Source of the DNA: Gemmatimonadota bacterium
GTDB taxonomy: Bacteria > Gemmatimonadota > Gemmatimonadetes > Gemmatimonadales > GWC2-71-9
NCBI GenBank assembly: GCA_003220905.1
Contig: QHTS01000166.1
Span: 1-7,978 of the forward strand
Direction: 5' to 3'
Length of the DNA: 7,978 nucleotides
Under the pieces are notes generated by a model. It was not told where the DNA came from, did no database searches, and was given only the letters and a program-made list of their open reading frames with translations. Positions 5,635-7,978 of the stretch are shown here, piece after piece. The position numbers were made by a program, and so were the translations under genes. Each line of letters starts with the position of its first letter. Positions within the stretch are counted from its first letter, which is position 1.

Positions 5635-6015
5635 ATGAACCGACTGAGGGCGATCGAGCGCGTGGGGCTCAAGACCAACATCCCGGCGTTCGATCCGGGC
5701 GACACCGTCCGGGTGATGGTACGGGTACGCGAGGGTGACAAGGAGCGACTGCAGGCGTTCGAGGGCGTCTGCATCGGCCGCCGCGGTGCCGGGATCAACG
5801 CGACGTTCACGGTTCGCAAGATCTCGGCGGGCGTCGGCGTGGAGCGCATCTTCCCCCTGCACGCGCCGTCGATCGCGGAGATCGAGCTGGTGCGCAAGGG
5901 TCGCGTGCGGCGCGCCAAGCTCTACTTCCTGCGTCGGCTCGCCGGCAAAGCGGCGCGGATCCGCGAGAAGCGGGGCATCACCGTCCCCGAGACGGCGGAG
6001 AAGCAAGAGGCGTGA
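5635..6015 (+). CDS. rplS: 50S ribosomal protein L19
   Basis: L19 sits at the 30S-50S interface next to L14 in the large subunit. The product from ATG 5635 is 126 aa, within the usual 115-130 range. It carries the family pattern: FDPGDTVRVMVRVREGDKER, LQAFEGVCIGRRGAGINATF, TVRKISAGVGVERIFPLHAP, and RRAKLYFLRRLAGKAARI. ATG 5635 rather than ATG 5629 is preferred because of SD spacing; the two differ by two residues only. The stop overlaps the rnhB start as GTGA (6012-6015), pointing to coupled translation. The gene looks intact. Confidence 0.97.
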   Translation: MNRLRAIERVGLKTNIPAFDPGDTVRVMVRVREGDKERLQAFEGVCIGRRGAGINATFTVRKISAGVGVERIFPLHAPSIAEIELVRKGRVRRAKLYFLRRLAGKAARIREKRGITVPETAEKQEA

Positions 6016-6635
6016 GAGGTCCCCGCCCCACGCTCGAGCGCGAGATCGCGTTCTGGCGAGCGGGGGGCGGAGTCGTCGCCGGTGTCGACGAAGCTGGCCG
6101 CGGTCCCCTGGCTGGTCCGGTGGTGGCCGCGGCCGTCGTGTTTCCGCCCAACGTGAAGGTCATCCGGGGCTTGCGCGACTCGAAGCTGCTGCCGCCCGAG
6201 AAACGCAGCCGGCTCGCCCTGGTGGTCCGGGCCCGCGCGCTGGCGATCGGCGTGGGCGCGGCGAGCGTGCGCGAGATCGACCAGCTGAACATCCGGCGGG
6301 CGTCGATCCTCGCCATGCGGCGCGCGCTCGCCCGACTCGGGCTCGAGCCCGCCCTCGTCCTGGTGGACGGCTTGCCCTGCCCGGAGCTCGGGCGGCCGCA
6401 TGACGCGATCGTGGACGGCGACGCGTACTGCCACTCGATCGCCGCTGCGTCGGTGATCGCGAAGACGGTGCGCGATCGGCTCATGGAGCTGCTCGGGGCT
6501 CGCCATCCGTCGTACGCTTGGACGAGCAACAAGGGCTACGGCACGCCCGAGCACCTCGCCGCGCTCGCGGCGTTGGGCTTTACGTCCCATCACCGCAAGA
6601 GCTTCGCGCCGGTGGTGCAACTCGCGCTGATCTGA
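6012..6635 (+). CDS. rnhB: Ribonuclease HII
   Basis: RNase HII cuts the RNA strand of RNA-DNA hybrids and removes single ribonucleotides from DNA, using two metal ions. The 207-aa product is full length. Catalytic motif GVDEAGRGPLAGPVVAAAV holds Asp26 and Glu27; further elements are RDSKLL, LVDG, the DGDAYCHSIAAASVIAK segment followed by TVRDRLM with a catalytic Asp, SNKGYGTPEH and HHRKSF. GTG 6012 overlaps the rplS stop by 4 bp, and the conserved core begins about 24 residues later, so this start is reasonable. Only 11 bp separate its stop from that of the convergent patatin gene, leaving no visible terminator between them. A yraN-type nuclease gene, often next in this cluster, is absent here. 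Confidence 0.96.
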   Translation: MRGPRPTLEREIAFWRAGGGVVAGVDEAGRGPLAGPVVAAAVVFPPNVKVIRGLRDSKLLPPEKRSRLALVVRARALAIGVGAASVREIDQLNIRRASILAMRRALARLGLEPALVLVDGLPCPELGRPHDAIVDGDAYCHSIAAASVIAKTVRDRLMELLGARHPSYAWTSNKGYGTPEHLAALAALGFTSHHRKSFAPVVQLALI

Positions 6636-6646
6636 CTGCGCGAGTT

Positions 6647-7552
6647 TCACATCGCTTCGACGGCGAGTGGGTCCGCCTCCATTTCACGTGCCGTGCGCAG
6701 CCCGTCCTCGTACCACGCCTGAAGCTTCACCGGGTCGAAGTTGAGGCTCGGGCCGCGCAACTCCGTCCGCGGATGCAGCACGTGAATGTTGAGCGGGGAT
6801 GGGCGGGCAACATGGCTTTCGGGGGCGTGGTCGATGCCGTCGGGGAACGGCTGGCTCGTCGCCACAGCGAGGGATCGCAGCGCGACCCACAGCCAGTTAC
6901 TGAGTGGGCGTTCGGAAATGCGACCCAACACGTGCGGGGTGACGACCCAGACCTCGTCGGGCTCCTCGCGGGACGAGGGCTGCTCGGCGAGCGCTCGCAA
7001 CGCATCGGAGAGGAGCGGGCCGCCGCGCAGGCCACCGTCTACCGCCAGCTCTGTCCCGTTCCGCAGTGGCACGGGCGGGAACACCAGCGGAAGGGCACAG
7101 CTCGCCAGAACCGCGTCCACGAGCGTCGGGTGGTCGTTGCGAGCCGTGCGGTAGGTGCCGGACAGGAGGTCTACATACCCGACCCGCAGCTGGATCGGCG
7201 ACGTGGCCACCCGAGAGGGATCGATGTGCCGCGCGAGCACCCCGTGTAGGGGGCCGGCTTGGTACAGGCTGGCCTGCCTGGCCAGCACCGTTCCGAGCGC
7301 CCCGAGCCAGCGCCGCCGGTACACATCGTGGTTCCCGCGCAGGCCCAGCCAGACGCAGCGCAGATGGTCGAGCTCGGTCGACAACTCATCCGGGTCGTGG
7401 GCTTGGGCCAGCGTGGCCGCGTTGACCGCACCAGCGCTGACGCCCGTGACGACGTCGAACCAATAGCCCCGCTCGGCGATGAGATGCTGGCAGGCCCCGA
7501 CCTGCCAGCTTCCCTTCGCCCCGCCCCCCGGAAGTACGAGCGCCCTGCGCAT
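6647..7552 (-). CDS. Patatin-like phospholipase (RssA-like)
   Basis: A predicted cytoplasmic acyl hydrolase of the patatin family with a Ser-Asp dyad; substrates are probably phospholipids or other acyl esters. The 301-aa product begins MRRALVLPGGGAKGSWQVGA, the glycine-rich oxyanion loop at residues 8-14. The nucleophile elbow GVSAG has Ser39, and Asp172 lies in AVDGGLRGG, the expected catalytic Asp motif. No signal peptide or transmembrane segment is seen. ATG 7552 is chosen because the oxyanion loop follows within eight residues, as in relatives, although no convincing SD precedes it. It is divergent in strand from the ribosomal cluster and convergent with rnhB. A possible short ORF ends 20 bp upstream and the PHP gene lies beyond that, so the three may share a transcript. 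Confidence 0.93.
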   Translation of the reverse strand: MRRALVLPGGGAKGSWQVGACQHLIAERGYWFDVVTGVSAGAVNAATLAQAHDPDELSTELDHLRCVWLGLRGNHDVYRRRWLGALGTVLARQASLYQAGPLHGVLARHIDPSRVATSPIQLRVGYVDLLSGTYRTARNDHPTLVDAVLASCALPLVFPPVPLRNGTELAVDGGLRGGPLLSDALRALAEQPSSREEPDEVWVVTPHVLGRISERPLSNWLWVALRSLAVATSQPFPDGIDHAPESHVARPSPLNIHVLHPRTELRGPSLNFDPVKLQAWYEDGLRTAREMEADPLAVEAM

Positions 7553-7572
7553 GCGTGCGACCGTGGCCAGCC

Positions 7573-7638
7573 CTACTGGGCGGTGAACAGGGCGACGCGC
7601 GTCTGCTTTGCTTCTTCGAAATCGATCATGGTAGCCAT
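7573..7638 (-). CDS. Possible 21-codon small ORF before the patatin gene
   Basis: On the - strand ATG (7638-7636) opens MATMIDFEEAKQTRVALFTAQ and stops at TAG 7575-7573, 20 bp before the patatin start. GGAG lies 8 nt before the ATG, a better ribosome site than that of the patatin gene itself. It could be a leader peptide coupling translation to the patatin gene, or chance, or the remaining start of a lost gene. I recognise no family. Confidence 0.25.
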   Translation of the reverse strand: MATMIDFEEAKQTRVALFTAQ

Positions 7639-7706
7639 GAGTCGCGCTCCGATGTCAGGTTGCCATTCGCAAGGCGTGTGCCGTTTCGCAGACTGTGGTG
7701 CCGGCG

Positions 7707-7978
7707 CTACTGTCGTGCGCGCTTCAGGTCGGCCTTGAAGGCGGCGAGGGGCTGGGTGTTGACGATGTCCTTCGCTTCCAGTCCAGCGCGCCGGGCCAGG
7801 TCCACGGCATACCGCATGAACCCGAGATTGCCCGGCTGGTGGCTGTCCGTCGAGAGCACGAAGCGGACGCCGTGCTGTTTGCCCGCCGCCGCGAGGTTGT
7901 CCGGGAGATCCATACGCTCGGGATGCCCGTTCAGCTCGAGGAGGCAACCGGTTGTCGTGCAGGCGCGACACAGGGCGT
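7707..7978 (-). CDS. PHP-domain protein, C-terminal part (PolX/YcdX type; 5' cut by window)
   Basis: Only the last 90 or so residues are in the window; the frame runs open to the edge at 7978. It reads TGCLLELNGHPERMDLPDN, then VRFVLSTDSHQPGNLGFMRYA, then AKDIVNTQPLAAFKADLKRA and TAG. This matches the end of the PHP metal-dependent phosphoesterase domain as found at the C-terminus of bacterial family X DNA polymerases and in YcdX-type phosphatases: the TDSH segment supplies metal ligands and the NTxxLAAF segment closes the domain. ATG 7913 is internal, since the conserved strand ELNGHPER precedes it. Whether a polymerase domain lies upstream cannot be seen. The 154 bp between it and the patatin gene hold only the small ORF noted above. 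Confidence 0.85.
   Translation of the reverse strand, partial: ALCRACTTTGCLLELNGHPERMDLPDNLAAAGKQHGVRFVLSTDSHQPGNLGFMRYAVDLARRAGLEAKDIVNTQPLAAFKADLKRARQ

Noticed and set aside
6636..6646. Terminator between rnhB and the patatin gene
   Set aside because: Only 11 bp are available and no GC hairpin with a T run is visible on either strand.
7573..7971. Long - strand frame across the PHP gene
   Set aside because: Only its last 21 codons fall outside the PHP gene; the rest is Arg/Pro-rich out-of-frame reading over a clear PHP domain.

Overview
The window is about 8 kb of very GC-rich bacterial DNA. Genes are packed tightly, mostly on the + strand, with short overlaps and several GTG starts. Gene content and GC suggest a free-living Gram-negative-type bacterium from a high-GC phylum. 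Gemmatimonadota or a similar soil or sediment lineage is my guess, made from general look rather than from any diagnostic marker.

Layout. Positions 1-816 hold a SpoU/TrmH-family RNA 2'-O-ribose methyltransferase whose 5' end is cut by the window. It overlaps a prepilin peptidase (806-1594). Next come a stand-alone ClpA/ClpB D1-type AAA+ ATPase (1600-2778) and, overlapping it, a predicted zinc-metalloprotease lipoprotein (2766-4067) whose frame breaks at a run of 11 G. From 4080 the canonical ribosome/SRP cluster follows in standard order: ffh, rpsP, rimM, trmD, rplS, rnhB. Here ffh is only a 273-bp relic that keeps its two ends. rimM codes only for the N-terminal domain. rpsP, trmD, rplS and rnhB look intact. 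Convergent on the - strand are a patatin-like phospholipase (6647-7552), a possible 21-codon ORF in front of it, and the 3' end of a PHP-domain protein of the PolX/YcdX type (7707 to the window end).

How the genes relate. rpsP, rimM, trmD and rplS serve ribosome assembly and tRNA modification, and rnhB removes RNA from DNA. The trmH-pilD-AAA-metalloprotease string upstream is joined by overlaps or short gaps and is probably co-transcribed, but no single shared pathway is evident.

Most notable features: (1) the ffh relic at its normal locus, which implies that a working ffh lies elsewhere or that the assembly is wrong here; (2) several short G-rich or 8-10-bp-period repeat arrays inside reading frames (trmH, the AAA gene, the metalloprotease) and just before rplS; (3) the G11 frameshift, which could be slippage, phase variation or sequencing error; (4) a one-domain RimM. 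I found no CRISPR array, tRNA, rRNA, IS element or defence system.
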